60,297 nucleotides of DNA from Clostridiales bacterium (GTDB taxonomy: Bacteria > Bacillota > Clostridia > Lachnospirales > Lachnospiraceae): contig JAAYJU010000139.1 of NCBI GenBank assembly GCA_012522735.1, positions 1-60,297 on the forward strand, given 5' to 3'. A program made the translations under genes and the position numbers. Below are positions 25,245 to 34,659 of the stretch, in pieces. The notes below the pieces were generated by a model. That model searched no databases. It had not been told where the DNA came from and was given only the letters and a program-made list of their open reading frames with translations. Each line of letters opens with the position of its first letter. The first letter of the stretch is position 1.

Positions 25245-27623
25245 CTATATAGTACATATTATTTGTCCTGCTCCAACAGGTCTTATTACTGTATTATTAT
25301 CTATTAGCTCGAAGCTTCCGTTTGTAATAGAGCTAACATCAGTTACATTGATAAGAATAACAGAGTATTTCTTATTCGTATCTACATCTATATATATTTG
25401 CTTATCCTTTCTTATAACATTTGCTATTATGCTAGCTTCTCCTGCTTCATTATAGACGATTGTAGAGCATGGCACTTGATCCGAAAGCTCATAGGCTTTT
25501 AATATAACGTTGTCAGCATAATCATAGACGGCATCATTATCCTCATTACCTAGAGCTATTAGACTTCCCTCTCTAACTAGTAAGGGAATGCTAAGATAAT
25601 CATGGTTTTCCTTAATCCATCTGCCACCGACCTTAACCTCACCAGTAAAGTAATCGGTCCACCGGCCCTCGGGAAGATAATACTGTGCATAACCCTGGTC
25701 ATTAAATATAGGTGCAACAAGCATATTATCACCTAACATATATTGCTTATCAAGATAAGCGCAAGATGGATCATCCATAAATTCCATGATCATGCTTCTC
25801 ATAACCGGAACACCGGTTTTTGATGTGTTTATTGCTTGACTGAATAGATAAGGCATAAGCCTAGCCTTAAGTCTGGTAAAGAAACGAACCACATCGACCG
25901 CTTCCTCATCATAAATCCAGGGTACTCTGTAGGACCAGCTTCCATGTAGGCGAGAGTGAGTCGATAATAGTCCAAAGGCCGCCCAGCGTTTGTATACATC
26001 AGGAGTTGAGGTGTTTTCAAAGCCTCCTATATCATGGCTCCAATATCCAAATCCAGACATGGTCAAGGATAATCCTCCCCTAAGGCTCTCTGCCATGGAT
26101 TCATAGTCTGACCAGCAGTCGCCGCCCCAATGTACAGGGTATTTTTGTCCACCTGCTGTGGCACTTCTGGCAAATAATACAGCCTCACCTTTACCAAGCT
26201 TTCTCTCCAATAGCTCGAACACAAGCTTATTATAGATATATGAATAGTAATTATGCATCTTATAAGGATCTGATCCGTCAAAGTAGACCACATCCGTAGG
26301 AATTCTCTCGCCAAAATCAGTCTTAAAGCAGTCTACTCCCATATCAATTAATGCTTCCAGCTTAGAGCTAAACCATTCGCAGGCTCTAGGATTTGTAAAA
26401 TCTACAATCGCCATACCAGGCTGCCACATATCCCATTGCCACACGTCCCCGTTAGGTCTTTTTATAAAGTATCCCTCATCTACCCCTTCTGCGAACATAG
26501 AGGATTCCTGGGCTATATAGCTATTAATCCAGACACATATCTTAAGTCCCTTTTCCTTAAGACGGCTTATCATTCCTGCAGGATCAGGGAATACATCGCT
26601 ATCCCATGTAAGATTTGACCAATGAAAATCCTTCATCCAGAAGCAATCAAAATGAAACACCTTCAGAGGAATTTTTCTTTCAAACATTCCGTCCACAAAG
26701 CTATTAACCGTATCCTCATCGTAATTGGTAGTAAAGGATGTGGACAGCCACAGTCCAAATGTCCAGGCAGGAGGAAGTGCCGGTTTTCCCGTAAGAGAAG
26801 TATATCTGGTAAGTACATCCTTCATTGAGGGACCATTTATCAGAAAGTAATCCAATCCCTCTCCTGGTACAGAAAATTGAACCTTCTTCACCATCTCTGA
26901 ACCGACCTCAAAGGACACCTTCTCTGGGTGATTTACAAATACACCATAACCCTTATTGGATAAATAAAAGGGCACATTCTTATAAGATTGCTCGGTCGAT
27001 GTGCCTCCATCCTCATTCCATATCTCCACAGTCTGACCATTCTTCACAAAGGGAGAAAACCTCTCACCGAGACCATAAATTAGTTCTCCCACTGATAGGG
27101 ACAGTCTCTCTCGCATATATGTGTTTTCTTTACCGCCATCATCATAGGCTAGTCCCTTCCAATCAGTCTTCACATAGGCAAGGTCGCGCCATCCGCTGTC
27201 GGTTATCTTTTCATTGTCTCTATAATACTCCATTTTCCAATTAATCTTATTGATTTCCAGCCGCAGCTTTCCGCTATGGATGATTATAAACTCATCACTA
27301 TTATCAACCTTAAGACTGTTTTCGAAATCCATAGTCAGTTCAAAGCCGGGGGTTCTTTCCTTTACTCCAAGATAATGATCAGTCCTTATACGAAGTACCT
27401 CAGCCATAGGAGTGGATATTCGAATAGTTAGATTTACACCTCCCAAGGTGTCGCCCCTGTGGTTTATTTTATGAGTCGGGACACATATTATTAATTCCTT
27501 GCAGGAGAATTGTCCCACTTCCTTAACAGGTATTTGTTCGTCCTTCTTTACAAAATAAACCTGTGCCGGTGAAAAGACCTCGGTGCCTTCTTTATGTAGC
27601 CAACAACCATTTGAAAATTTCAT
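25245..27623 (-). CDS. GH31 alpha-xylosidase (YicI type)
   Basis: 792 residues. The catalytic nucleophile is D436 in FKTDFGERIPTDV, the sequence characteristic of alpha-xylosidase YicI rather than alpha-glucosidase, and the acid/base Asp is in HWGGDCWSDYESM. FWMKDFHWSNLTWDSDVFPDP and GFGYWSHDIGGFE are further matches. No signal peptide, so it removes xylose from imported oligosaccharides. It follows DUF624 and precedes GH3. Two tandem SD/anti-SD leader units stand in front of its ribosome binding site. Confidence 0.94.
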   Translation of the reverse strand: MKFSNGCWLHKEGTEVFSPAQVYFVKKDEQIPVKEVGQFSCKELIICVPTHKINHRGDTLGGVNLTIRISTPMAEVLRIRTDHYLGVKERTPGFELTMDFENSLKVDNSDEFIIIHSGKLRLEINKINWKMEYYRDNEKITDSGWRDLAYVKTDWKGLAYDDGGKENTYMRERLSLSVGELIYGLGERFSPFVKNGQTVEIWNEDGGTSTEQSYKNVPFYLSNKGYGVFVNHPEKVSFEVGSEMVKKVQFSVPGEGLDYFLINGPSMKDVLTRYTSLTGKPALPPAWTFGLWLSTSFTTNYDEDTVNSFVDGMFERKIPLKVFHFDCFWMKDFHWSNLTWDSDVFPDPAGMISRLKEKGLKICVWINSYIAQESSMFAEGVDEGYFIKRPNGDVWQWDMWQPGMAIVDFTNPRACEWFSSKLEALIDMGVDCFKTDFGERIPTDVVYFDGSDPYKMHNYYSYIYNKLVFELLERKLGKGEAVLFARSATAGGQKYPVHWGGDCWSDYESMAESLRGGLSLTMSGFGYWSHDIGGFENTSTPDVYKRWAAFGLLSTHSRLHGSWSYRVPWIYDEEAVDVVRFFTRLKARLMPYLFSQAINTSKTGVPVMRSMIMEFMDDPSCAYLDKQYMLGDNMLVAPIFNDQGYAQYYLPEGRWTDYFTGEVKVGGRWIKENHDYLSIPLLVREGSLIALGNEDNDAVYDYADNVILKAYELSDQVPCSTIVYNEAGEASIIANVIRKDKQIYIDVDTNKKYSVILINVTDVSSITNGSFELIDNNTVIRPVGAGQIICTI

Positions 27624-27628
27624 ACAAA

Positions 27629-27727
27629 CCTCCTCAATTAATTATATAGTTTAGATACTTACAACGGAGGTTTTACCTCCTCAATTAAATATATAGTTTA
27701 GATGCTTACGACGGAGGTTTTACCTCC
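27629..27727 (-). promoter_or_regulatory. Tandem 47-bp SD/anti-SD leader units of the GH31 gene
   Basis: On the minus strand GGAGG occurs at 27727, 27680 and 27633 (5' ends), exactly 47 bp apart. The first two are each followed by TAAAA-CCTCCGTYGTAAG, forming hairpins, and the third is the true Shine-Dalgarno of the GH31 gene. The two full units differ at only a few bases. They fill the gap between DUF624 and GH31 inside the operon. Confidence 0.85.
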
Positions 27728-27744
27728 TAAATTCATTATATATC

Positions 27745-28356
27745 TCATTGATCCTTTTCAATCTTCCTAAATATAGTAAGAGAAAATGAGCTGATTGTAA
27801 ACATAATAAATGTAGGACCAATTAGTATTCCAAAGAAAATAGTTGTAGAATTATAGAGACAGACAATTACAATAAACACGATTATCAGAATAAGAAAAAG
27901 CGTCCTCCCAATATATTTTGTACTTATCAGGAAGGAGTTGCTTAAGGTGTTTTTTAGAGAGTTCTTGTATCTTGCGATCAAAGGATAGGCATATAGTAAT
28001 GATAATAAAAAATATACCCCCGCAAATATACCTATTATTAATAAGGGTAAAGGGTTTGATTCTATGGCAAAGAATAAGCTTAAGTTAAGATAAACCACAT
28101 ATATAGCTGCCAAGGTGATTAGTCCAAGAAAAATCCCTTGCTTAAGATTCTCCTTAAATGCCTTAACAAAATCTCTCCCCACATATCCTTCCTTATCCTC
28201 TGCCATCTTCAGTGTCACACTGTATACGGCTACTGAGGCTGCACCCATTGTCACAATCGGTAGACTAAAAATCAGCCATAAGAGATTTAGCTTAACTACA
28301 TCTATAAAACGACGTAGAAATTCATATATAGGACCATCCACCTTAAAGATACCCAT
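27745..28356 (-). CDS. DUF624 (YesL-like) membrane protein
   Basis: 203 residues with five hydrophobic segments. It has the YesL/DUF624 pattern: short N-terminal amphipathic stretch, LLWLIFSLPIVTMGAASVAVYSVTLKM, then DFVKAFKENLKQGIFLG. Family members sit beside oligosaccharide ABC importers of the Lpl/Ytc type in Firmicutes and are of unknown function. Here it lies between the binding protein and GH31. AGGAGG precedes ATG 28356, with a single SD/anti-SD unit upstream. A second DUF624 gene lies at 59293. Confidence 0.9.
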   Translation of the reverse strand: MGIFKVDGPIYEFLRRFIDVVKLNLLWLIFSLPIVTMGAASVAVYSVTLKMAEDKEGYVGRDFVKAFKENLKQGIFLGLITLAAIYVVYLNLSLFFAIESNPLPLLIIGIFAGVYFLLSLLYAYPLIARYKNSLKNTLSNSFLISTKYIGRTLFLILIIVFIVIVCLYNSTTIFFGILIGPTFIMFTISSFSLTIFRKIEKDQ

Positions 28357-28361
28357 TCAAA

Positions 28362-28415
28362 CCTCCTAAGTAAACATAATTCTTTATTACATATATGACG
28401 GAGGATTTATCCTCC
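28362..28415 (-). promoter_or_regulatory. SD/anti-SD leader unit, single copy, of the DUF624 gene
   Basis: On the minus strand GGAGG-ATAAAT-CCTCCGTC (28415-28398) forms a hairpin, and the true Shine-Dalgarno GGAGG lies 49 bp downstream (28366-28362), just before ATG 28356. It belongs to the family at 5840, 16558, 27629 and 43324. Confidence 0.75.
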
Positions 28416-28450
28416 ATCAAGTAACAAAAGCCCCACTAAATTATTAATGA

Positions 28451-28524
28451 GAATCTGGTCAAAACAGAGAAGCGAATGCGCCTATTGAAAATCGAAGCAT
28501 GAGCTCACTGTTTTGAGCAGATTC
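28451..28524. repeat. 17-bp stem hairpin after the binding-protein gene
   Basis: GAATCTGGTCAAAACAG (28451-28467) pairs with CTGTTTTGAGCAGATTC (28508-28524) with one mismatch, around a 40-nt loop. It lies between the binding-protein stop and DUF624. It may protect the 3' end of the abundant binding-protein mRNA while allowing partial read-through. The loop contains GCGAATGCGCC and ATCGAAGC, weakly like parts of the AATAAGC element. Confidence 0.6.
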
Positions 28525-28562
28525 CTATTCATAACATTAAAGGGTTTTTGAAACCTAGTCTA

Positions 28563-30299
28563 TTAGTTCTTCACAGCATCCTCTGCTGCTTTTCTTAGTA
28601 CCGCTTCATTCTCAGTAAATTCCACACACATTGCATATCCATATTCATCAGCCTTGGTTCTCATTTCTGCCACTATGGATTCAAATTCCTCATCATTGTT
28701 AGCATAGATAGCTTTCCAAGAGTAATCCTTGATAGCGGTTGTTACCTGTTCCCACACAATGTCAAGTTCATCACCCTTTGGTGACTCTGAATATGTTGTG
28801 CCGACTGCTACTATGAAGGGGCGATCACCTAAGTATTCATCCTGAGTAGTGTATCCAGTAAATGCTCTCCAATCATTCATGATATCCGAGGTCAAAGTTG
28901 CATTATAGCTCGCCCACATTGCGGAGTTGTAGGTCTCTCCATCAGAATCAGGATTAGATGCATCTATACTCCAGGTAATATTGTTCATCTGATTAGTACC
29001 GTCACCAAATGTTCCGCTATATCCATCGGACATTTCCGTCTTCTTATCTGCTCTACATGCAAGACCTAGTTCAGTAAAATAAGGCTTTCTATTCTCATCA
29101 TAATCCCAGGTTACGCCCTGTGGTCCATATTCGGAAACCATTCTTCCCTCAGGAGTAGAGAGCCAGTTGATAATCTCCATACATAATTCAGGATACTGTG
29201 TAGAGGCTCCTATGGTCCATACACGGTTTCCGCCGAATACATTCAAGCCGTATGTCAGTGTCTTTTGATCTCCCATAGCAAGGGCATACATTGCCTTACC
29301 CTCTTCTATATGCTCAGGAGTATTATATAAAAGGGATGCCATATAATTAAATATATTAAAGAATGCTACACCGTCTTGGTAATCTTCTGCGGCTCCTTCA
29401 TATTTCTGAGTCATTGAATCCGGGTCAAGAAGTCCTCTTTGATAAAGTTGGTTGTAGAAAGCAAGACTTCTTAGATACATTCCACCCTCTTCTAATGCCC
29501 CTTGCCATGTCTGATTTTCTACATCATATAGACCAACACCCATCTCATCATAGCCATAGAGTGCTCCGGTAGCCTTAACAAACATAACCATGGCCCCGTC
29601 CCAATCATCAAATAAGGACACTCCATAGGTTTCCTTGCCGGAATCGGAGGTAGGACTGAGTTCCTTCATGCCTGCAAGCACTTCTACGAGATCTTCTAAT
29701 GTTCCTACCTCAGGATATCCTAAATCTCTATACAAATCCCAACGGATATCCGGATGATAGAAGAAGGCTTCATGGTCATTTGCAGAGGTTGCAACTCCAT
29801 GTGCAAAACCATATACCTTGCCGTCAGGAGATATCCCTGCATTCTTTTCTAAGGCCTTTTGCATATTTTCCCTAATATAAGGTCCGAAATCTGCCAGGAG
29901 GTCATCCTCATTCCAATCAAAAAGCATACCATTATCGATTGCCTGCAAATATTCATCACTGTCTCCACCGAAGATTACGATGTCTCCCAAATTACCGGAT
30001 TCCATACGAGTAACAAAGACACCGTCCTCATCATTAACAATATTAATCTTCACGTTAAATTTATCAAGCATTATCTGTGCAAACCAACCAATTTGCTCCC
30101 CTGAATAGTTGGCTGTTTGAGAATATACGGTTAAAGTAATAGGTTCCTCACTTTTTATCGGAGCTTCTGTGATATTACCTACACCATCATTTGTCTGGGC
30201 TGGGATTTTATCCTTCTTCCCGCATCCGCTAAGAGACAGGATTGATAGAAGCAAGGCAAAACCCAGAACTAGACTAATAAATATCTTTGTTTTTTTCAT
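28563..30299 (-). CDS. Extracellular oligosaccharide-binding lipoprotein
   Basis: 578-residue solute-binding lipoprotein of the LplA/YtcQ type (family 1 SBP). The signal peptide MKKTKIFISLVLGFALLLS ends in the lipobox LSGC, with Cys at about 26. The size is typical of the large oligosaccharide binders paired with LplB/LplC permeases. ATG 30299 is used because AGGAGGG lies upstream and the signal peptide starts there; a frame 21 codons longer would spoil it. It follows both permease genes, with a long hairpin downstream. The ligand is inferred from the locus to be xyloglucan or related oligosaccharide. Confidence 0.93.
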   Translation of the reverse strand: MKKTKIFISLVLGFALLLSILSLSGCGKKDKIPAQTNDGVGNITEAPIKSEEPITLTVYSQTANYSGEQIGWFAQIMLDKFNVKINIVNDEDGVFVTRMESGNLGDIVIFGGDSDEYLQAIDNGMLFDWNEDDLLADFGPYIRENMQKALEKNAGISPDGKVYGFAHGVATSANDHEAFFYHPDIRWDLYRDLGYPEVGTLEDLVEVLAGMKELSPTSDSGKETYGVSLFDDWDGAMVMFVKATGALYGYDEMGVGLYDVENQTWQGALEEGGMYLRSLAFYNQLYQRGLLDPDSMTQKYEGAAEDYQDGVAFFNIFNYMASLLYNTPEHIEEGKAMYALAMGDQKTLTYGLNVFGGNRVWTIGASTQYPELCMEIINWLSTPEGRMVSEYGPQGVTWDYDENRKPYFTELGLACRADKKTEMSDGYSGTFGDGTNQMNNITWSIDASNPDSDGETYNSAMWASYNATLTSDIMNDWRAFTGYTTQDEYLGDRPFIVAVGTTYSESPKGDELDIVWEQVTTAIKDYSWKAIYANNDEEFESIVAEMRTKADEYGYAMCVEFTENEAVLRKAAEDAVKN

Positions 30300-30423
30300 T
30301 ATATATACCCTCCTCTTCAAACTGATACCGAATATTCGGCACTTATATTTTTTCTTGCACAATATTTAGTAATTCTCCATGTATATTTGCGCATTCAATA
30401 TGAAATCATATATGGTTGATGCT

Positions 30424-31374
30424 CTACCCCTTTACAGCTCCAAGCATAATCCCCTTTTCAAAATATCGTTGCATAAATGGATAAACAAACAAAACTGGAA
30501 GCACCGTAACCATTGATATTGTGTATTTTATGGTCTTAGAATTAAGTAAGGCTGCCTGGGTGCTAGCAGATATCTGTGTGTTACCTGATGTCATAACCTG
30601 ACCAATATTCGTGGTCTGATTCAGATACATGTATAGTCTGTGCTGCAAGGTATAGAGCTGTGCATTGTTCTGCATGATGATAAGGGAATCCTGAAATGAA
30701 TTCCAATGCCCCACAGCCCCAAATATGGCGATTGTCGCAAGAATCGGTTTACTTAAGGGCCAGATAATCTTTCTAAACACAGTCATATAAGAGGCTCCGT
30801 CAATATAGGCGCTCTCCTCAAGCTCTCCTGGTATCGATTCTATATATGTTTTTACAAGGATTATATTATAAGGAGCAACAATTCCCGGTATAATATAGCC
30901 TAGGAAATTATCGGTCAGTCCCATCATAGACATATTCAAATACCAAGGTATTAAGCCTGCGTTAAAATACATGGTTATGATCATAAAACGATACCAAAAG
31001 CTTCTTCCCCACATCTCCTTTTTGGTGACCAAGAAACCTACCAAGCCAGAGGCTAAGACCATTAGAACGGTACCGATTACAGTTCGCCCAACTGTTACAC
31101 GAAAAGCCTGCATAAGGTCATTAACACTTCTTAAGGATAAGTAGTTTTTAAAATGTATTCCCTTTGGAATAAGCCTGATGGCTCCTTTTCTAACTAGATC
31201 ATTATCGCTTATGGTGTTAATCAGTAAATAATAGAATGGAAATATACAAGCCAAGGTAAATATTATAAAGAATGAATAATTTAATATAACAAATACAACA
31301 TCTCCAAACCTTGTACGGTATTTGGGTGCCGAGGATGTATAATGGTTTTTTCTTTTTAAAGAATTCTTAATCAT
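30424..31374 (-). CDS. Sugar ABC permease, LplC/YtcP type
   Basis: 316 residues, six membrane segments and the EAA coupling loop IPGELEESAYIDGASYMTVFRKIIWPLSKPILAT. The N terminus (RFGDVVFVILNYSFF) and C terminus (YFEKGIMLGAVKG) are diagnostic of the LplC group. It lies 33 bp after the LplB-type partner and 124 bp before the binding-protein gene. No ATPase is in the locus; importers of this group usually share a general MsmK/MsmX-type ATPase encoded elsewhere. Confidence 0.94.
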   Translation of the reverse strand: MIKNSLKRKNHYTSSAPKYRTRFGDVVFVILNYSFFIIFTLACIFPFYYLLINTISDNDLVRKGAIRLIPKGIHFKNYLSLRSVNDLMQAFRVTVGRTVIGTVLMVLASGLVGFLVTKKEMWGRSFWYRFMIITMYFNAGLIPWYLNMSMMGLTDNFLGYIIPGIVAPYNIILVKTYIESIPGELEESAYIDGASYMTVFRKIIWPLSKPILATIAIFGAVGHWNSFQDSLIIMQNNAQLYTLQHRLYMYLNQTTNIGQVMTSGNTQISASTQAALLNSKTIKYTISMVTVLPVLFVYPFMQRYFEKGIMLGAVKG

Positions 31375-31407
31375 AATATCACTCCTCTTTCCTACTTAAG
31401 CTAATTT

Positions 31408-32862
31408 CTATACTATACTTTCGCCTCGTACCAATTTTGATAGCTTATTAGCACCAAATAGAAGGGTCACGCTGACTAGGGATTTCACCATACCGACTAC
31501 AGTGGTAAGAGGAATTTTACCGCTATTAATACCCAGCTTATATACATATAGGTCTAGTACCATGATTTCTCTTGTATTGTAGGGATTTTCAAATACAAGA
31601 TACTGCTCCATACCATTACTTAGGATGCCGGATATCTGAAGCAAAAGTAATACAAAAAAGGTTGGAAGAAGTCCGGGAACTGTGACGTTCCACATCTTCC
31701 TAAAGCGACCGGCTCCATCTACGGTCGCAGCTTCATATAATTGCTGGTCGATACCGCTGATACCAGCTATGTATATAATGGCACTCCAGCCTATTCCCTT
31801 CCACATGCCCCATGCCAGCATCTTAAGCCAGATATATTCACCATTCATCAAGAAGTTAACCGCGGTGCCGCCTCTGCTGACGATAATATTACTGATTATA
31901 CCCTCTGATGAGAATAACAAAGTTGCAAATGAGTAAACCAATACCCAACTAATAAAGTTAGGAACTGTTGTAAATGTCTGAATCAGTCGTCTTATACGTA
32001 GATTCTTTATTTCACATAGGAATATAGCAAAGGCCATAGAGCACCAGCTGGTTGCAAGGCCCAGACCACTCATAGCCAAGGTGTTTCTAAGAACTCTTAG
32101 AATATCATTTCTGGTTGCTTCATTCTCAAATAAAAACCGAAACCATTTAAATCCCACGAAGTTATCTCGAGTTAAGCTGCCTCCGGCCTTATAATCGAAA
32201 AATGCATATCTCCATCCCCATAAGGGCAGATAGCTGAATACAAAAATTAGTGCTACAAATGGTACCATTAAGAGAAAGAGCTTATACTTTTGTGGTAGCT
32301 CGTATTCATCCTCTGCATTTGGTCTTGGTTGAAGAATTAGAAGAATAAGGGACAAAATCAGAACAAGTATTACCATTCCACCTATAATAAAATAGCCGAT
32401 TGGAATAGCCGGCTCTACTCTTTCGTAATTAGAGGTCTCGGACAGCTGCATATAGGCCACTGCAATCCCCCCGAACCCCAAAAGACTTATAATATTACCA
32501 ACCATAGTAAAAACATTTCCTAGTCTTCTTAGCTTTAATGAACCAAGAGACATAGAACCCCCGGTAATAGCACCAATAACTCCAATACAGCTAACTATGC
32601 TTGCCATATATATTGTCCTAAAGGTCTCTTCAAGTACCCATCCTCTATTTACTGCTCTGAGTATGTTTTTTGTTAGGGATGAATATGAGACACCGGATGT
32701 GAATAATGACATATTACTATTGATAAGTGAACTTATCTTGGCAGGATTTAATCCCGGTATAAATAGACTGATAACCAAAAATATAATCATAAATCGATAT
32801 AAAACAAATATCAAATCAATACTACGATCCTTTGAGGTTTTCAGTGTTTTTGCCGTTTGCAT
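31408..32862 (-). CDS. Sugar ABC permease, LplB type, with N-terminal membrane extension
   Basis: 484 residues. The C-terminal part from about residue 190 (YKLFLLMVPFVALIFVFSYLPLWGWRYAFFDY) is a standard LplB-type permease with the EAA loop DQQLYEAATVDGAGRFRKMWNVTVPG. The first 185 residues add about four further membrane segments (FMIIFLVISLFIPGL, IYMASIVSCIGVIGAITGG, NIISLLGFGGIAVAYM, IGYFIIGGMVILVLILSLILL) that the usual permease of about 300 residues lacks. I recognise no domain in the extension. It is the first importer gene, preceded by a terminator. Confidence 0.92.
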   Translation of the reverse strand: MQTAKTLKTSKDRSIDLIFVLYRFMIIFLVISLFIPGLNPAKISSLINSNMSLFTSGVSYSSLTKNILRAVNRGWVLEETFRTIYMASIVSCIGVIGAITGGSMSLGSLKLRRLGNVFTMVGNIISLLGFGGIAVAYMQLSETSNYERVEPAIPIGYFIIGGMVILVLILSLILLILQPRPNAEDEYELPQKYKLFLLMVPFVALIFVFSYLPLWGWRYAFFDYKAGGSLTRDNFVGFKWFRFLFENEATRNDILRVLRNTLAMSGLGLATSWCSMAFAIFLCEIKNLRIRRLIQTFTTVPNFISWVLVYSFATLLFSSEGIISNIIVSRGGTAVNFLMNGEYIWLKMLAWGMWKGIGWSAIIYIAGISGIDQQLYEAATVDGAGRFRKMWNVTVPGLLPTFFVLLLLQISGILSNGMEQYLVFENPYNTREIMVLDLYVYKLGINSGKIPLTTVVGMVKSLVSVTLLFGANKLSKLVRGESIV

Positions 32863-32956
32863 AACTATCCCCCCGTCATTATATCTCTATATAGTAATAT
32901 TTTATCCTCCTATTGGGATTCCTGCAATCCATAATAGGAAAAGTATTTTCGATTGT

Positions 32957-32988
32957 AAAATAGGGCGAGGCCATGAAACCCCGCCCTA
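32957..32988 (-). terminator. Terminator of the surface-protein gene
   Basis: On the minus strand TAGGGCGGGG (32979-32988) pairs with CCTCGCCCTA (32961-32970) with one G-T pair and an 8-nt loop, followed by TTTTAC. It separates the surface-protein gene from the permease operon. Confidence 0.8.
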
Positions 32989-33023
32989 ATCTGTATACTA
33001 ATATCATTTATAAGAAACATGAT

Positions 33024-34415
33024 TTAGTTAGAAGATACATTCTTTTTCTTCTTAACAACTAATAATATAACTACTGCCACTATAACGACCGCTGCAACAA
33101 CTATTCCTATAATAAGTCCACTAGATAAACCTTCGCTTGTGTCCTCTGTGCTTGCGGTTGCTTCTGTAGCTGCTTCATCAGATTTTGCTTCTTCTGCCGC
33201 CTTTGCCGCTTCTTCTGCTGCCTTCCTAGCTTCTTCGGCTTTCTTTGCTTCCTCAGCCGCTGCCTCTGCAGCTGCTGCTTCTTCAGCTGCTTTTTCTTCA
33301 GCTAAAGCTGCTTCTGTATTAAATCCTGATCCCATTATTTTAAATGTAACAGATATTTCTTCTTCAGGAAGAATGTTTTCAGGGAAAAGTGGAGGATTAT
33401 CTACAATTGCAGAACCGTGTAATCCCCATATATTATATATCTCAAGTCTGAAGGTTCCTTTTTCTTCAATATCACCATAATTAATGAGCTCACTCTTTGT
33501 CCTAACCTTTTTGCCATCTACATAAACCTCTGCAGAAATCTCTAAATCGGTAGCCAATCCATGCTCTTTATCATCATTATAGTTGTTAATATTCTTGCCT
33601 AAGCTTTTCATGGCTTTAGCAAACTCAGGAATATCCACACAGAATACCTGTGCTGTACCCGCAGCCCCTGTTGCTCCGATATCTGCTCCCTTAAGGGTAA
33701 CTGTGTATGTGCCGTCACCTAAGAAAGTAGTCGTATTAACACCGTCTCTTGGCTCATAGATCTCCCATCCGCCTTCTGCTGCAGAATACATTAAAAATGC
33801 AGTAAACTCGGAAGGAGCAACATATTCCACGGTCTCACCTTCTGTAGGCTGTGCAACTTCTCCGCTACCCTCTGAAAGTGTAAAGGTTACAAATATAGTC
33901 TCAACCTCTGCAAATAACTCCTTATCAACAATCACTGCTGATGCATCTTCCAGATTACCGTCTGCTCTTCTGGCATCATCAGGTAGCTGGCTAACCCATT
34001 CATTGTAGATATTGCTACGAAGATTACCTTCTTCATCATTTGCATAACCCTTGGTAAAATCAATTGCATTTCCGTTTAGCTTAATTTCATCGATAGTCAT
34101 AACATGGCCGGGATAATTTGCACTTCCACCCTGAATAATAGGTGCAGTAAATGCCAGTCCTGCTGCCTTTCCATCGGCTGTACCTGTAAAATCCAGACCA
34201 ACTGTATATTGACCTACTCCTGTAACCTTAGCTTCGGTAACAACAATACCGGTATCTACCGGATCCCCCCAATACTGATATAGCCAACCTGCATCTGCAT
34301 AAGCTAGGAATGCTGTATTATCCTCTGGTGCCGCTTCTGCCTTACCCGGAACAAAGACAAAGGCCAGCATAGCTACAAATAATACTGATAGAATTGTCCT
34401 AAATCTCTTATTCAT
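33024..34415 (-). CDS. Membrane-anchored surface protein with two beta-rich modules
   Basis: 463 residues. A Sec signal (MNKRFRTILSVLFVAMLAFV) ends near AEA. Two similar modules of about 150 residues follow, at about 30-180 and 205-365, each with an aromatic first strand (TAFLAYADAGW / TAFLMYSAAEGGW), a GQYTV / GTYTV strand, and a late strand ending IYNEW / IYNIW and FVTFTL / VTFKI. An Ala/Glu/Lys-rich helical stalk (about 370-425) leads to a membrane helix (SGLIIGIVVAAVVIVAVV) and a KKKK cytoplasmic tail. The GH5 enzyme upstream appears to have a related C-terminal module. It probably displays sugar-binding modules at the cell surface; this is inferred, as no known family is recognised. Confidence 0.8.
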   Translation of the reverse strand: MNKRFRTILSVLFVAMLAFVFVPGKAEAAPEDNTAFLAYADAGWLYQYWGDPVDTGIVVTEAKVTGVGQYTVGLDFTGTADGKAAGLAFTAPIIQGGSANYPGHVMTIDEIKLNGNAIDFTKGYANDEEGNLRSNIYNEWVSQLPDDARRADGNLEDASAVIVDKELFAEVETIFVTFTLSEGSGEVAQPTEGETVEYVAPSEFTAFLMYSAAEGGWEIYEPRDGVNTTTFLGDGTYTVTLKGADIGATGAAGTAQVFCVDIPEFAKAMKSLGKNINNYNDDKEHGLATDLEISAEVYVDGKKVRTKSELINYGDIEEKGTFRLEIYNIWGLHGSAIVDNPPLFPENILPEEEISVTFKIMGSGFNTEAALAEEKAAEEAAAAEAAAEEAKKAEEARKAAEEAAKAAEEAKSDEAATEATASTEDTSEGLSSGLIIGIVVAAVVIVAVVILLVVKKKKNVSSN

Positions 34416-34544
34416 TTGACCTCTCCTCCATTTGAAATTAATCAAAGTATTCTTACAATAATAATTTACTATAAATATGACAATATTTAAACATAACCAA
34501 TTTTACTTTTTTCACACTAAAAATTAATGGTATTGTAATAGTTT

Positions 34545-34579
34545 CGTAATGGTGCCGTAATGGTGCCTGACACCATTAC
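34545..34579. repeat. REP-like palindrome of the GTAATGGTGCC family
   Basis: GTAATGGTG-CCTGA-CACCATTAC (34557-34579), a 9-bp palindrome with a 5-nt centre, preceded by a half copy CGTAATGGTGCC at 34545. It sits between the GH5 terminator and the surface-protein gene. Confidence 0.85.
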
Positions 34580-34601
34580 AGAATTGTTACATAATGATAA
34601 T

Positions 34602-34631
34602 AAGCAGGAACCTTAGCTCCGGTTCCTGCTT
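34602..34631 (-). terminator. Terminator of the GH5 gene
   Basis: AAGCAGGAACC (34602-34612) and GGTTCCTGCTT (34621-34631) form a perfect 11-bp stem with an 8-nt loop; on the minus strand TTATTATC follows the 3' arm. Confidence 0.75.
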
Positions 34632-34659
34632 TATCAAAAATATAGTATTAATTAACTCC

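Noticed and set aside
33139-33480. Ala/Ser-rich plus-strand frame
   Set aside because: Antisense of the Ala/Glu-rich stalk of the surface protein.
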